A stretch of 64,000 nt of DNA from Hyphomicrobiales bacterium (GTDB taxonomy: Bacteria > Pseudomonadota > Alphaproteobacteria > Rhizobiales > Rhizobiaceae): the NCBI GenBank assembly GCA_002400845.2, contig NVRK02000007.1, positions 16,132 through 80,131 of the forward strand, written 5' to 3'. This document shows positions 56,334 to 64,000 of the stretch, in pieces. The notes beneath the pieces were generated by a model. It was not told where the DNA came from. It saw only the letters and a program-made list of their open reading frames with translations, and did not search any database. The first letter of the stretch is position 1; the number at the start of each line of letters is the position of its first letter. Made by a program: the position numbers and the translations under genes.

Positions 56334-57506
56334 ATGATCAACGGAGAAAAATTGATCGAACGCTCTTTGCGTTGGGGTATGATTGGTGGCGGACGTACAG
56401 GTCAAGTCGGTTATAAACACCGTACTGGCGCAACCCGTGATGGCACCTATCGTTTAATAGCAGGCGCGTTTGACCTTGATGCCGAGCGTGGAAAAGACTT
56501 TGGCATTAATCTAGGAGTAGAAGATAGTCGTTGTTACGCAGACTATCAAACACTCATTAAAGAAGAAGCAAAACTTGAAGACGGCGTTGAAGTTGTTTCA
56601 ATCGCAACACCAAATTTTACACACTTTGAAATTACAAAAGCGTGTCTTGAAGCTGGCTTGCATGTGATTTGTGAAAAACCATTATTTTTCACAGTTGCAG
56701 AGTGTGACGAAGTTAGAGAATTAGCAGAAAAAAAGAATTTGATTGTTGGCGTTACTTACGGCTTCACAGGTCATCCACTTGTACGTCAAATGGCTGCAAT
56801 GGTTGAAAAAGGAATGCTGGGCGATATTCGTATCATCGACATGCAATATTCGCACGGCTTTAATGCTGGTGATGATGTAGGCGCAAGTGAGGCTCTTAAA
56901 TGGCGCACCAATCCAAAAACGGCTGGTTCAACATTCGTTTTAGGAGATATTGGAACGCATCTTTATTATCTTTCAGAAGTGGTGTTACCAAAGTTAAAAA
57001 TTGAAAAACTGCTTTGTGATCGCACTGCATTCATCAAAACAAGAGCCCCCCTAGAAGATCATGCAACAGTTCTAATGCATTACAACAATGGTGCACGTGC
57101 ACGCCTATGGGTTTCCTCTGTAAATGCTGGCAATATGGGTTCTCAACGCTATCGTTTTGTGGGTTCAAAAGCTTCAATTGAATGGACTGACAGTCGTCCA
57201 GATCAATTGATCTATGAAATCCAAGGTGAGCCTAATCAGATATTACATCATGGCATGCCTTATCTAGAAGATGAAAGCCTCGCTGTAGATCGCATGGGTG
57301 CGTTACATACCGAAGGCTTAGGTGATAGCTGGGCTAATATTTATCTATGGATTGCCCAAGCCATTGACGCAAAAAACCGTGGTGACGAAGCATTTTTGAA
57401 AACTCATAAATATCCAGGCATCGAGGCAGGCACAGAAGGTGTACGCTGGCTTGATAATTGTGTTCGTTCAGCTGACTTAAATTCAGTTTGGGTTAATTAC
57501 AAATAA
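56334..57506 (+). CDS. Gfo/Idh/MocA-family oxidoreductase, substrate unknown
   Basis: A 390-aa enzyme, longer than its neighbours. The N-terminus WGMIGGGRTGQVGYKHRTGA differs from the usual GxGxxG spacing but fits the extended Gfo/Idh/MocA group. CEKPLFFT has the catalytic Lys, and LGDIGTHLYYL has the Asp/His pair. A cyclitol or keto-sugar dehydrogenase role is inferred from context. The last bases including the stop codon are duplicated in tandem just downstream (57488-57526). Confidence 0.82.
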   Translation: MINGEKLIERSLRWGMIGGGRTGQVGYKHRTGATRDGTYRLIAGAFDLDAERGKDFGINLGVEDSRCYADYQTLIKEEAKLEDGVEVVSIATPNFTHFEITKACLEAGLHVICEKPLFFTVAECDEVRELAEKKNLIVGVTYGFTGHPLVRQMAAMVEKGMLGDIRIIDMQYSHGFNAGDDVGASEALKWRTNPKTAGSTFVLGDIGTHLYYLSEVVLPKLKIEKLLCDRTAFIKTRAPLEDHATVLMHYNNGARARLWVSSVNAGNMGSQRYRFVGSKASIEWTDSRPDQLIYEIQGEPNQILHHGMPYLEDESLAVDRMGALHTEGLGDSWANIYLWIAQAIDAKNRGDEAFLKTHKYPGIEAGTEGVRWLDNCVRSADLNSVWVNYK

Positions 57507-57526
57507 CTTGGGTTAATTACAAATAA
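57488..57526 (+). repeat. 20-bp tandem duplication across a stop codon
   Basis: TTGGGTTAATTACAAATAA occurs at 57488-57506 and again at 57508-57526, one base apart. The first copy is the true end of the oxidoreductase gene (WVNYK stop). The second copy is in another frame and untranslated. Confidence 0.9.
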
Positions 57527-57546
57527 AAAGACTAGGAAATATTCAA

Positions 57547-58488
57547 ATGAAATTATCAATTTGTACCGACGTAATGGGCGATTTATCATTCACTGATATG
57601 CTCGATAAATGTCTCGAGCTTGGCGTTGAAGGCGTCGAAATGACTGGCGGTGGTTGGTCTCCAGCTCCACATTTTAGAGCTGATGAATTATTGGCTGATA
57701 AAGCTTTGTTAAAAAGCAAACTAAAAGAAATTGAAGCACGCGGCCTTCAAATTGCTGCACTTAATTGTTCAGCAAATGCACTTGATCCAGGTGATATGGG
57801 TAAGCGTCATCGCAAAGAGATGGAAGATACTATTCGTCTTGCTGGTGAAATTGGTGTTAAAAAAATAGTTGCTATGTCTGGCCTCCCAGAGGCAGCTCCC
57901 GGCGATAGCGTACCAAACTGGTTGATATGTACTTCATCATGGCCTGCTGAAATGCCTGAATGGGATCGTTATCAATGGGAAGATCGTGCCTTTCCACTTT
58001 GGCATGATTTGGTAAAATTGGCGACAGAAGTCGGCGTTGAAAAATACGCACTAGAAAACTTCTCCGCAATGCTTGTATGGAACCCAAGAACATTGTTCCG
58101 TTTGCGCGACGAAGTCGGCGAAATGGTTGGCATGAACCTTGATCCTTCTCACTTAATGTGGATGGGAGCAGATCCAATTGCATCCGCACGCGCTTTAGGC
58201 TCAGCCATTCACCACCTACACGGTAAAGACACACGTATCGAGCGTGTTAAAGCTGACATCGACGGCCTACTAGAACCAAAAGAAGTTACCGATGTTAAAG
58301 ATCGCACTTGGAATTATGTTGCGGTTGGCGCCGGTAACGGACTTCAGTGGTGGAAAGAATTTTTCTCTGTTTGTGGCATGGAAGGCTACAATGATTGGGT
58401 ATCCTTAGAAATGGAAGATTTTACCATGTCAACTGAGGCTGGAATTCAGTCATCTATCGATGCGTTGAAGGCTACAATCATAAGATAG
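57547..58488 (+). CDS. Sugar-phosphate isomerase/epimerase-like TIM-barrel protein, module B
   Basis: A 313-aa xylose-isomerase-like TIM barrel. GVEGVEMTGGGWS, KYALENFSAMLVWN, a probable metal site NLDPSHLMWMGADP, IHHLHGKDT and VSLEMED line up with the module A paralogue (48.1 kb). AGGAA lies before the ATG. It sits between two Gfo/Idh/MocA genes, so it probably isomerises or epimerises the keto product. Confidence 0.85.
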   Translation: MKLSICTDVMGDLSFTDMLDKCLELGVEGVEMTGGGWSPAPHFRADELLADKALLKSKLKEIEARGLQIAALNCSANALDPGDMGKRHRKEMEDTIRLAGEIGVKKIVAMSGLPEAAPGDSVPNWLICTSSWPAEMPEWDRYQWEDRAFPLWHDLVKLATEVGVEKYALENFSAMLVWNPRTLFRLRDEVGEMVGMNLDPSHLMWMGADPIASARALGSAIHHLHGKDTRIERVKADIDGLLEPKEVTDVKDRTWNYVAVGAGNGLQWWKEFFSVCGMEGYNDWVSLEMEDFTMSTEAGIQSSIDALKATIIR

Positions 58489-58498
58489 GAATTAGATC

Positions 58499-59542
58499 AT
58501 GAAGATTGGTGTTGTTGGATACGGTACTGGAGGGCAGCATTTTCATACGCCCTTTATCGCCGCGGCAAAAGGCTGTACGCTTGCTGGAATCGTTGCTAGA
58601 GCAAATAAAACGATTGCAAAAGTTCGCGCTGACTGGCCTGATACACCAATTTTCGCCAGTCTAACAGATATGATTGAGGCGGGTGTTTGCGATGCAGTTA
58701 CCATCACGACACCGCCTCATACTCGGCGCGAACTTGTTTTAGAAGCAATAAATGCTGGCTTACACGTGATTGCCGACAAACCTTTTGCGCCTAATTATGC
58801 AGATGCAATGGAGTTGGGAAAAGCAGCCAATGAAGCAGGCGTTACGCTTGGTGTTTATCAAAATCGTAGGTTCGATGCAGATTTACAAACCCTTCTTAAA
58901 GTGATTGCAGACAAGCGTTTAGGCAAGGTTTGGCGTATTCATTCACGCATGGAACAAGACAGTCCAGACACAATTGAGCAGGGCCCAACTGGTGGATTGT
59001 TGCGTGATTTGGGCAGTCATGTTGTAGATCAAATGGTTTATCTTTTAGGGCCAGTTGTTACCGTAGATGCGCAGTTGGATCACCACGAAATGGAAAACGG
59101 ACTAACAGATGTTGGTTTCACAATAACACTTCGCCATGAAAATGGCGCGCATAGTCATTTGTCTGCTTCTAAAATGAACTACATAGAGGCCCGTGAATTA
59201 CGAGCCTATGGTGAAAAAGGAAGTTATAGATCTTTAACCACTGATATTCAGGCGCAAGATATTTTTGCTGGCAAACGCCCAGCCAATGATCTGTCTGGGT
59301 GGGGGTATGAGCCTAAAGCCAATTGGGGACAGCTATCTACAAAAGCTGGGAAAGAAATAATTCCTTCGCAGCAAGGTCGTTATCATGATTATTACGAAGC
59401 ATTTGAAGAAGCAGTAAGAGCAGGCACACCACCGCCAGTAACAGCAGAAGTTGGCGCACGCACATTGGCAATTTTAGACGCGGCATTGTTCAGCGCTAAA
59501 GAAGGCCGCGCAGTACGTGTAGAAGAAATTATCGGAACGTAA
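58499..59542 (+). CDS. IolW/YvaA-like scyllo-inositol dehydrogenase
   Basis: A 347-aa Gfo/Idh/MocA enzyme of the IolW type, which in Bacillus interconverts scyllo-inositol and scyllo-inosose with NADP(H). Shared segments are GYGTGGQHFHTPFI, ADKPFAPN, VYQNRRFDADL, GGLLRDLGSHVVDQMVYLLGP and IPSQQGRYHDYYEAFEEAV. The catalytic residues in KP and DLGSH are present. AGGA precedes the ATG 10 bases after the TIM-barrel gene. Substrate is inferred from the resemblance and the operon. Confidence 0.78.
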   Translation: MKIGVVGYGTGGQHFHTPFIAAAKGCTLAGIVARANKTIAKVRADWPDTPIFASLTDMIEAGVCDAVTITTPPHTRRELVLEAINAGLHVIADKPFAPNYADAMELGKAANEAGVTLGVYQNRRFDADLQTLLKVIADKRLGKVWRIHSRMEQDSPDTIEQGPTGGLLRDLGSHVVDQMVYLLGPVVTVDAQLDHHEMENGLTDVGFTITLRHENGAHSHLSASKMNYIEARELRAYGEKGSYRSLTTDIQAQDIFAGKRPANDLSGWGYEPKANWGQLSTKAGKEIIPSQQGRYHDYYEAFEEAVRAGTPPPVTAEVGARTLAILDAALFSAKEGRAVRVEEIIGT

Positions 59543-59544
59543 GC

Positions 59545-59841
59545 ATGTATAAATTTATCATCACGCTCGACTTGCAAAAAGGCACGCGCGATAAAGTGTT
59601 AGAAAAAGCCCCCGCTGTGCAATCTGCTACGCGTGCCGAAGAGGGCTGTTTACAATATGATTTTTTCAGTTGCACAGACAAAGCGAACCGTTTGGTATTT
59701 GTTGAAACTTGGGTAGATGAAGCAGCCCATGCCTTCCACATGGAACAAACACATACCAAAGAGTTCATAGCATATCACAATCAATTTCATGAAAAATTGG
59801 TATTTGAAACGGTTAATGTTTCCCCATGTAAGGAAGCCTAA
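59545..59841 (+). CDS. ABM-domain small protein (antibiotic-biosynthesis monooxygenase fold)
   Basis: A 98-aa protein of the dimeric alpha/beta-barrel class. FIITLDLQKGTRDKVLE, EEGCLQYDFFSC, FVETWVDEAAHAFHMEQTHTKEF follow the ABM pattern (GCLxYxxx...ExWxDxxAxxxHxxxxHxxxF), as in YgiN-type quinol monooxygenases. It is two bases after one gene and three before the next, so it belongs to the operon. What it oxidises, or whether it is a lyase or mutarotase-like variant, cannot be told. Confidence 0.8.
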   Translation: MYKFIITLDLQKGTRDKVLEKAPAVQSATRAEEGCLQYDFFSCTDKANRLVFVETWVDEAAHAFHMEQTHTKEFIAYHNQFHEKLVFETVNVSPCKEA

Positions 59842-59844
59842 CAA

Positions 59845-60771
59845 ATGGCACAATCCTCAATTACCATCACCTGCGCACCCTGTTGTTGGGGGGTAGATGA
59901 TGTTAACAATCCTCACCTTCCTGCATGGGAAACAGTACTAGATGAAGCTGCATCTGCTGGTTTTGGTGGGGTAGAACTTGGTCCTTATGGATATATGCCG
60001 CTTGATACAAAAGTAGTTTCTTTAGCAATTGAAAAGCGTGGCCTTTCAATCGTTGCTGGTACAATATTTGATGACCTAGTTTCACCAACAAATTTTATAA
60101 ATTTACTACGTCAAACACGTGAAATATGCACTTTGATTACTGCACTGCCAAAACCAAAAAAGCATGAGGGGCAACGTTATGATGCGCCATACTTAACGGT
60201 TATGGATTGGGGCCATGATGAACGAGATTATGCTGCTGGACATTCAAAGCGTGCGCCTCGGCTTTCTGATGAAGCATGGTCAAATATGATGGATAACATT
60301 CATGCCATTGGCCGCGTCGCTCAATATGAATTTGGTGTGCGGACCGTAATCCATCCTCACGCAGGTGGGTATATAGAATTTGAAGACGAACTGGAAAGGC
60401 TTGTAAGAGATTTAGACCCAACTTTAGCAGGTTTATGTTTGGATACAGGCCATATGCTCTATTCAGGTATGGACCCAATAAAGACTCTTGATACGTATTG
60501 GGATAAGGTTGATTACATACACTTTAAAGATATTGATGCCTCAATTTACGAAGAGGTAATGAGCAAAAAAATTCGCTTTTTTGATGCCTGTGCAAAAGGC
60601 GTCATGTGCCCAATTGGGCAAGGCGAAATCGATTATAAAGGCATATACGAACTTTTAGAAAAGCGCGGATATGGCGGTTATATAACAATAGAGCAAGAAC
60701 GAGACCCACGAAATACAGGCTCCGTTTTATCGGATCTTGCAACCAGTCGTTCATTCCTGCAACAATTTTAA
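59845..60771 (+). CDS. IolE/IolI-like TIM-barrel protein
   Basis: A 308-aa TIM barrel. It begins ITCAPCCWGVDDVNNP, similar in position to the IolE start (PI-W-NDD), then GFGGVELGPYGYMP, VIHPHAGGYIEF, a probable metal site LCLDTGHMLYSGMDP, YIHFKDID and GYITIEQERD. IolE dehydrates 2-keto-inositol to the trione used by IolD; IolI isomerises inososes. It stands directly before iolC and may supply either step. No other clear iolE is visible up to the window end, though one may follow iolD. Confidence 0.75.
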   Translation: MAQSSITITCAPCCWGVDDVNNPHLPAWETVLDEAASAGFGGVELGPYGYMPLDTKVVSLAIEKRGLSIVAGTIFDDLVSPTNFINLLRQTREICTLITALPKPKKHEGQRYDAPYLTVMDWGHDERDYAAGHSKRAPRLSDEAWSNMMDNIHAIGRVAQYEFGVRTVIHPHAGGYIEFEDELERLVRDLDPTLAGLCLDTGHMLYSGMDPIKTLDTYWDKVDYIHFKDIDASIYEEVMSKKIRFFDACAKGVMCPIGQGEIDYKGIYELLEKRGYGGYITIEQERDPRNTGSVLSDLATSRSFLQQF

Positions 60772-60788
60772 AATATGAGAGAATAAAA

Positions 60789-62738
60789 ATGGCCAAAGCA
60801 TTGGACGTAATTACCATCGGGCGCGCAGGCGTAGATTTATATGGGGCACAAATTGGTGGCCGCTTAGAAGACATGGGATCTTTTGAAAAGTATATTGGTG
60901 GTTCGCCCACGAATATTGCTTGCGGCACTTCACGTTTAGGCCTGAAGACAGCATTAATTTCTCGCGTAGGCGATGAACATATGGGTCGTTTTATTATTGA
61001 GCAATTAAAGCGCGAAGGCGTTTGTACAGATGGTGTTGTCACTGATCCAGATCGCTTAACTGCTTTAGTGATTTTAGGCATTCGCGATGAAGAACAGTTT
61101 CCATTAATATTCTACCGCGAAGATTGTGCCGACATGGCGCTTTGCGAAGATGATATAAATGAAGACTTCATCAAATCTGCCAGAGCTGTTGTGGTGACTG
61201 GCACGCATTTGTCTAACCCAAAAACAGAAGCCGCCGTTATTAAAGCACTAGAGCTTGCGCGCAAACATGGACTTCGTACGGCGCTCGATATCGATTATCG
61301 TCCTAACCTTTGGGGAATGGCTGGTCATGGAGATGGAGAAAGTCGTTTTGTTGAAAGCCAACAGGTGACAGAAAAATTGTTGTCAACTTTACATTATTTT
61401 GATTTAATTGTTGGTACCGAAGAAGAGTTTCATATTGCTGGCGGTTCAACCAATACGCTCGAAGCTTTAAGCGCAGTACGCGCTGTTTCTAATGCAACAC
61501 TTGTCTGCAAACGCGGAGCGGATGGCGCATCTGCATTTGAAAGCGAAATTCCAGACAGCCTTGATGGTGGACAAACGGGCGAGGGTTTCCCAATTGAAGT
61601 CTTTAATGTCTTGGGAGCGGGCGATGGCTTCTTCTCAGGCCTCTTAAAAGGCTGGATGGAAGCCGACGATCCCTATGGCGCCGATTGGCCTATGACACTA
61701 AAATACGCAAATGCATGTGGCGCATTTGCGGTTAGTAGGCATGGATGTACACCAGCATATCCAAGCATTGAAGAATTAGATTTCTTCCTTAAACGCGGCT
61801 TGGTGCAACCAGACTTACGTAACGATGCTGAGTTAGAACAAATTCATTGGGCCACAACACGGCACACCCGTAATGCTGGCGACTGGAGTTCTATTCGTAC
61901 TTTTGCTTTCGATCATCGTTTGCAACTTGAAGAAATGGATGGCTATAGCCTAGAAAAAGGTGGCGCATTTAAAGAGCTATGCTTGAAAGCAGCGCTTAAT
62001 GTTAAAGGCGATAAAGAAGGTTATGGCATTTTGTGTGACAACCGCATTGGCAAAGCGGCTCTACACGCAGCTTCTGGCAGTGGTCTTTGGATTGGTCGCC
62101 CAACTGAATGGCCAGGTTCACGACCTTTAACTTTAGAGCCTGAGATTGGGTCAGATTTTGGTGGCCTAAACGAATGGGCTCGCGAAAACGTTGTTAAGGT
62201 ATTGTGCTTTTGTCACCCTGATGATGATGCCGCAACACGAGCAGATCATGAGCATACAGTTAAACGTCTATTTGAAAGTGCAAGGCGTAACAAATTAGAA
62301 TTCTTGCTAGAAATCATTCCATCAAAAGTTGGCCCCGTTACAGCAAATACAAATCCAACTTTAATCAATCAATTTTATGAGGCTGGAATTTATCCAGACT
62401 GGTGGAAGCTAGAACCGTTAGACAATTACGCCGCTTGGGAAAAAGTTGTAAAAGCAATTGAAAAGCATGACAAACACACACGCGGAATTGTGGTGTTAGG
62501 TTTAGATGCGCCACAAGAAGAATTAGCTGCAAGCTTTGATGTTGCCGCACGCTTTGAGTTGGTAAAAGGATTTGCTGTAGGACGCACAATTTTTGGGGAT
62601 GCTGCACGAGCATGGCTAAAGGGTGAAATGAGCGATGAAGCAGCTATAGAACAAATGACGGGCAGATTTTCTCATCTTTGTGATGTTTGGGATGAAGCGC
62701 GTTCAAAAGTAAATTCTCTGGCAATGGGAGTAAAATAA
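60789..62738 (+). CDS. iolC: 5-dehydro-2-deoxygluconokinase with C-terminal DUF2090 domain
   Basis: IolC phosphorylates 5-dehydro-2-deoxygluconate in inositol breakdown. The 649-aa product has an N-terminal PfkB kinase (GRAGVDLYG, GGSPTNIACGTSRLG, DIDYRPNLWG, and the catalytic base in NVLGAGDGFFSGLLKGW near residue 280) and a C-terminal half (from about residue 330) of the DUF2090 type, aldolase-like, with GRPTEWPGSRPL and VKGFAVGRTIFGDAARAWLKGEM. This fusion is frequent in proteobacterial iol operons and suggests that the next aldolase step may be in the same chain. It overlaps iolD by one base (TAATG). Confidence 0.93.
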   Translation: MAKALDVITIGRAGVDLYGAQIGGRLEDMGSFEKYIGGSPTNIACGTSRLGLKTALISRVGDEHMGRFIIEQLKREGVCTDGVVTDPDRLTALVILGIRDEEQFPLIFYREDCADMALCEDDINEDFIKSARAVVVTGTHLSNPKTEAAVIKALELARKHGLRTALDIDYRPNLWGMAGHGDGESRFVESQQVTEKLLSTLHYFDLIVGTEEEFHIAGGSTNTLEALSAVRAVSNATLVCKRGADGASAFESEIPDSLDGGQTGEGFPIEVFNVLGAGDGFFSGLLKGWMEADDPYGADWPMTLKYANACGAFAVSRHGCTPAYPSIEELDFFLKRGLVQPDLRNDAELEQIHWATTRHTRNAGDWSSIRTFAFDHRLQLEEMDGYSLEKGGAFKELCLKAALNVKGDKEGYGILCDNRIGKAALHAASGSGLWIGRPTEWPGSRPLTLEPEIGSDFGGLNEWARENVVKVLCFCHPDDDAATRADHEHTVKRLFESARRNKLEFLLEIIPSKVGPVTANTNPTLINQFYEAGIYPDWWKLEPLDNYAAWEKVVKAIEKHDKHTRGIVVLGLDAPQEELAASFDVAARFELVKGFAVGRTIFGDAARAWLKGEMSDEAAIEQMTGRFSHLCDVWDEARSKVNSLAMGVK

Positions 62739-64000
62739 TGAACACGATTAAATTGACAGCTGCGCAAGCCATGATGAAATGGCTAAGCGTACAGATGAAC
62801 GAAGATGGTGAACGCTTTATCGAAGGTATGTGGGCTATCTTTGGCCACGGAAACGTTGCAGGTATCGGCGATGCCTTGCATGGCATTGGTGATGATTTTC
62901 CAACATGGCGCGGTCAAAACGAACAAACCATGTGTCATGCTGCTATTGCTTATGCAAAGACTAAAAAACGCAGACGCGCGCATGCGGTAACATCGTCTAT
63001 TGGGCCTGGCGCTTTGAACATGGTAACAGCAGCAGCTTTAGCGCATGTGAACCGTATTCCAATACTGCTTGTACCAGGTGACATTTTTGCAAATCGTCGT
63101 CCAGACCCAGTGCTACAACAAATAGAAGATTTTGATGATGGCACTGTGTCGGTCAATGATTGCTTTAAACCCATCAGTCGATATTTTGATAGAATAACAA
63201 GACCAGAACATTTGTTGACCTGTTTACCACGCGCACTGGCGGTTATGAACGACCCTGCAAATGCAGGTCCTGTGACTTTGGCATTTTGTCAGGATGTTCA
63301 AGCAGAATCTTATGAGTATCCGAAAAGCTTTTTCGAACCAAAAGTATGGCGTATTAGAAGACCTGAACCAGATCCGCGTGAAGTAGCAGATGTTGTTGAA
63401 GCCCTTAAAAAAGCAAAACGTCCCTTAATTGTTTCAGGCGGCGGCGTGTTATATTCAGGTGCAGAACAAACTTTGTCGGCGTTTGCTGCGCAGCACAACA
63501 TTCCATTTGTTGAGACGCAAGCTGGCAAGGGCGGTCTAAGCTTTGAAGATGAATTGAACTTTGGTTCGCCAGGTGTAACAGGCTCAGCCTGTGCAAATGA
63601 ATTATGCGCTAAGGCCGACCTTGTGATTGGTGTTGGAACACGTTTCCAAGATTTTACAACAGGGTCATGGACTGTGTTTAGTGCACAAGATCGCAAACTC
63701 ATTTCCATAAACTTAACTGGTTATGATGCAACCAAACATGGTGCGCTACCAATTGTTGGCGATGCAAAAGTAACGCTTGAAAAAGTAAGTGCAGGTCTAG
63801 GCGATTTAAGTTTTGACGGTCACGATCCAAAAATACGCACCGATTGGTTTGAAACCGTTGCTAGCGTAACCGCCGCTCCAAGCGTCGAACAAGCAGGTGA
63901 ACTACCAAGTGATGTGCAAGTCATTGGCGCTGTTCAGCGTGTTTCTACAAAAGATACAGTTGCGATGTGTGCCGCTGGCACCATGCCTGGTGCATTGCAA
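62738..64000 (+). CDS. iolD: Trihydroxycyclohexane-1,2-dione hydrolase IolD, 3' end outside window
   Basis: IolD is the thiamine-diphosphate enzyme that opens the inositol-derived ring to 5-deoxyglucuronate. The first 421 residues are in the window, open to the edge, and absent from the ORF track for that reason. Visible are LTAAQAMMKWLSVQ, FIEGMWAIFGHGNVAGIGDAL, the cofactor-site region WRGQNEQTMCHAAIAYAK, SSIGPGALNMVTAAALAHVNRIPILLVPGD and CFKPISRYFDRITRPEHL. The start is ATG 62738 in the TAATG overlap with iolC. Together with IolC it defines the locus as inositol catabolism. Confidence 0.93.
   Translation, partial: MNTIKLTAAQAMMKWLSVQMNEDGERFIEGMWAIFGHGNVAGIGDALHGIGDDFPTWRGQNEQTMCHAAIAYAKTKKRRRAHAVTSSIGPGALNMVTAAALAHVNRIPILLVPGDIFANRRPDPVLQQIEDFDDGTVSVNDCFKPISRYFDRITRPEHLLTCLPRALAVMNDPANAGPVTLAFCQDVQAESYEYPKSFFEPKVWRIRRPEPDPREVADVVEALKKAKRPLIVSGGGVLYSGAEQTLSAFAAQHNIPFVETQAGKGGLSFEDELNFGSPGVTGSACANELCAKADLVIGVGTRFQDFTTGSWTVFSAQDRKLISINLTGYDATKHGALPIVGDAKVTLEKVSAGLGDLSFDGHDPKIRTDWFETVASVTAAPSVEQAGELPSDVQVIGAVQRVSTKDTVAMCAAGTMPGALQ

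Overview
The window is AT-rich bacterial chromosomal DNA from an alphaproteobacterium, most likely Hyphomicrobiales (Rhizobiales). I infer this from a CckA-type hybrid kinase beside a FliO-like gene, a glnB-glnA operon, the tig-clpP-clpX-lon-hup order, FrcBCA-style sugar transporters and a rhizobial-style iolC with a fused C-terminal domain. The genus cannot be fixed from sequence reading alone.

Layout. 1-7.5 kb holds core genes: the end of mfd, a FliO-like membrane protein (-), cckA, and panC-panB for pantothenate synthesis. 7.5-11.5 kb (all -) holds a 48-aa DUF1127 gene missing from the ORF track, the soluble transhydrogenase sthA, and glnB-glnA with a candidate sigma-54 promoter. 12-22.4 kb holds a DEAD-box RNA helicase, tRNA-Leu(UAG), a small lipoprotein, and the proteostasis run tig, clpP, clpX, lon, hup, with clear hairpin terminators after several of them. 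22.5-27.5 kb is a BMP/nucleoside-type ABC transporter, followed by tRNA-Ser(UGA).

27.6-35.5 kb is an accessory stretch with signs of decay. It has a small membrane-protein gene broken by two in-frame TAG codons, an intact outer-membrane beta-barrel, a NarL-type two-component pair whose kinase has an unusual extracytoplasmic beta-rich domain, a secreted PAN-domain protein, and an autotransporter-like gene with three lesions. 35.5-42.6 kb holds a LysR regulator divergent from a complete urea transporter, urtABCDE.

42.7-64 kb is the most distinctive part: an inositol-type catabolic locus built from two paralogous modules. Module A has a LacI regulator (-), a binding protein, one permease, one ATPase, a Gfo/Idh/MocA dehydrogenase and a TIM-barrel isomerase. 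Module B has a second LacI regulator (-), a binding protein, two permeases, one ATPase, an IolH-like protein, IolG, another Gfo/Idh/MocA enzyme, a TIM-barrel enzyme, an IolW-like dehydrogenase, an ABM monooxygenase-like protein, another TIM-barrel enzyme, then iolC and iolD (cut by the window end). The probable logic is uptake of more than one inositol isomer or derivative, oxidation to inososes by several dehydrogenases, interconversion by the TIM-barrel enzymes, and entry into the common IolD/IolC trunk. Each regulator has its own distinct palindromic repeats upstream. All functional statements rest on motif and remembered-family recognition; no database search was run.
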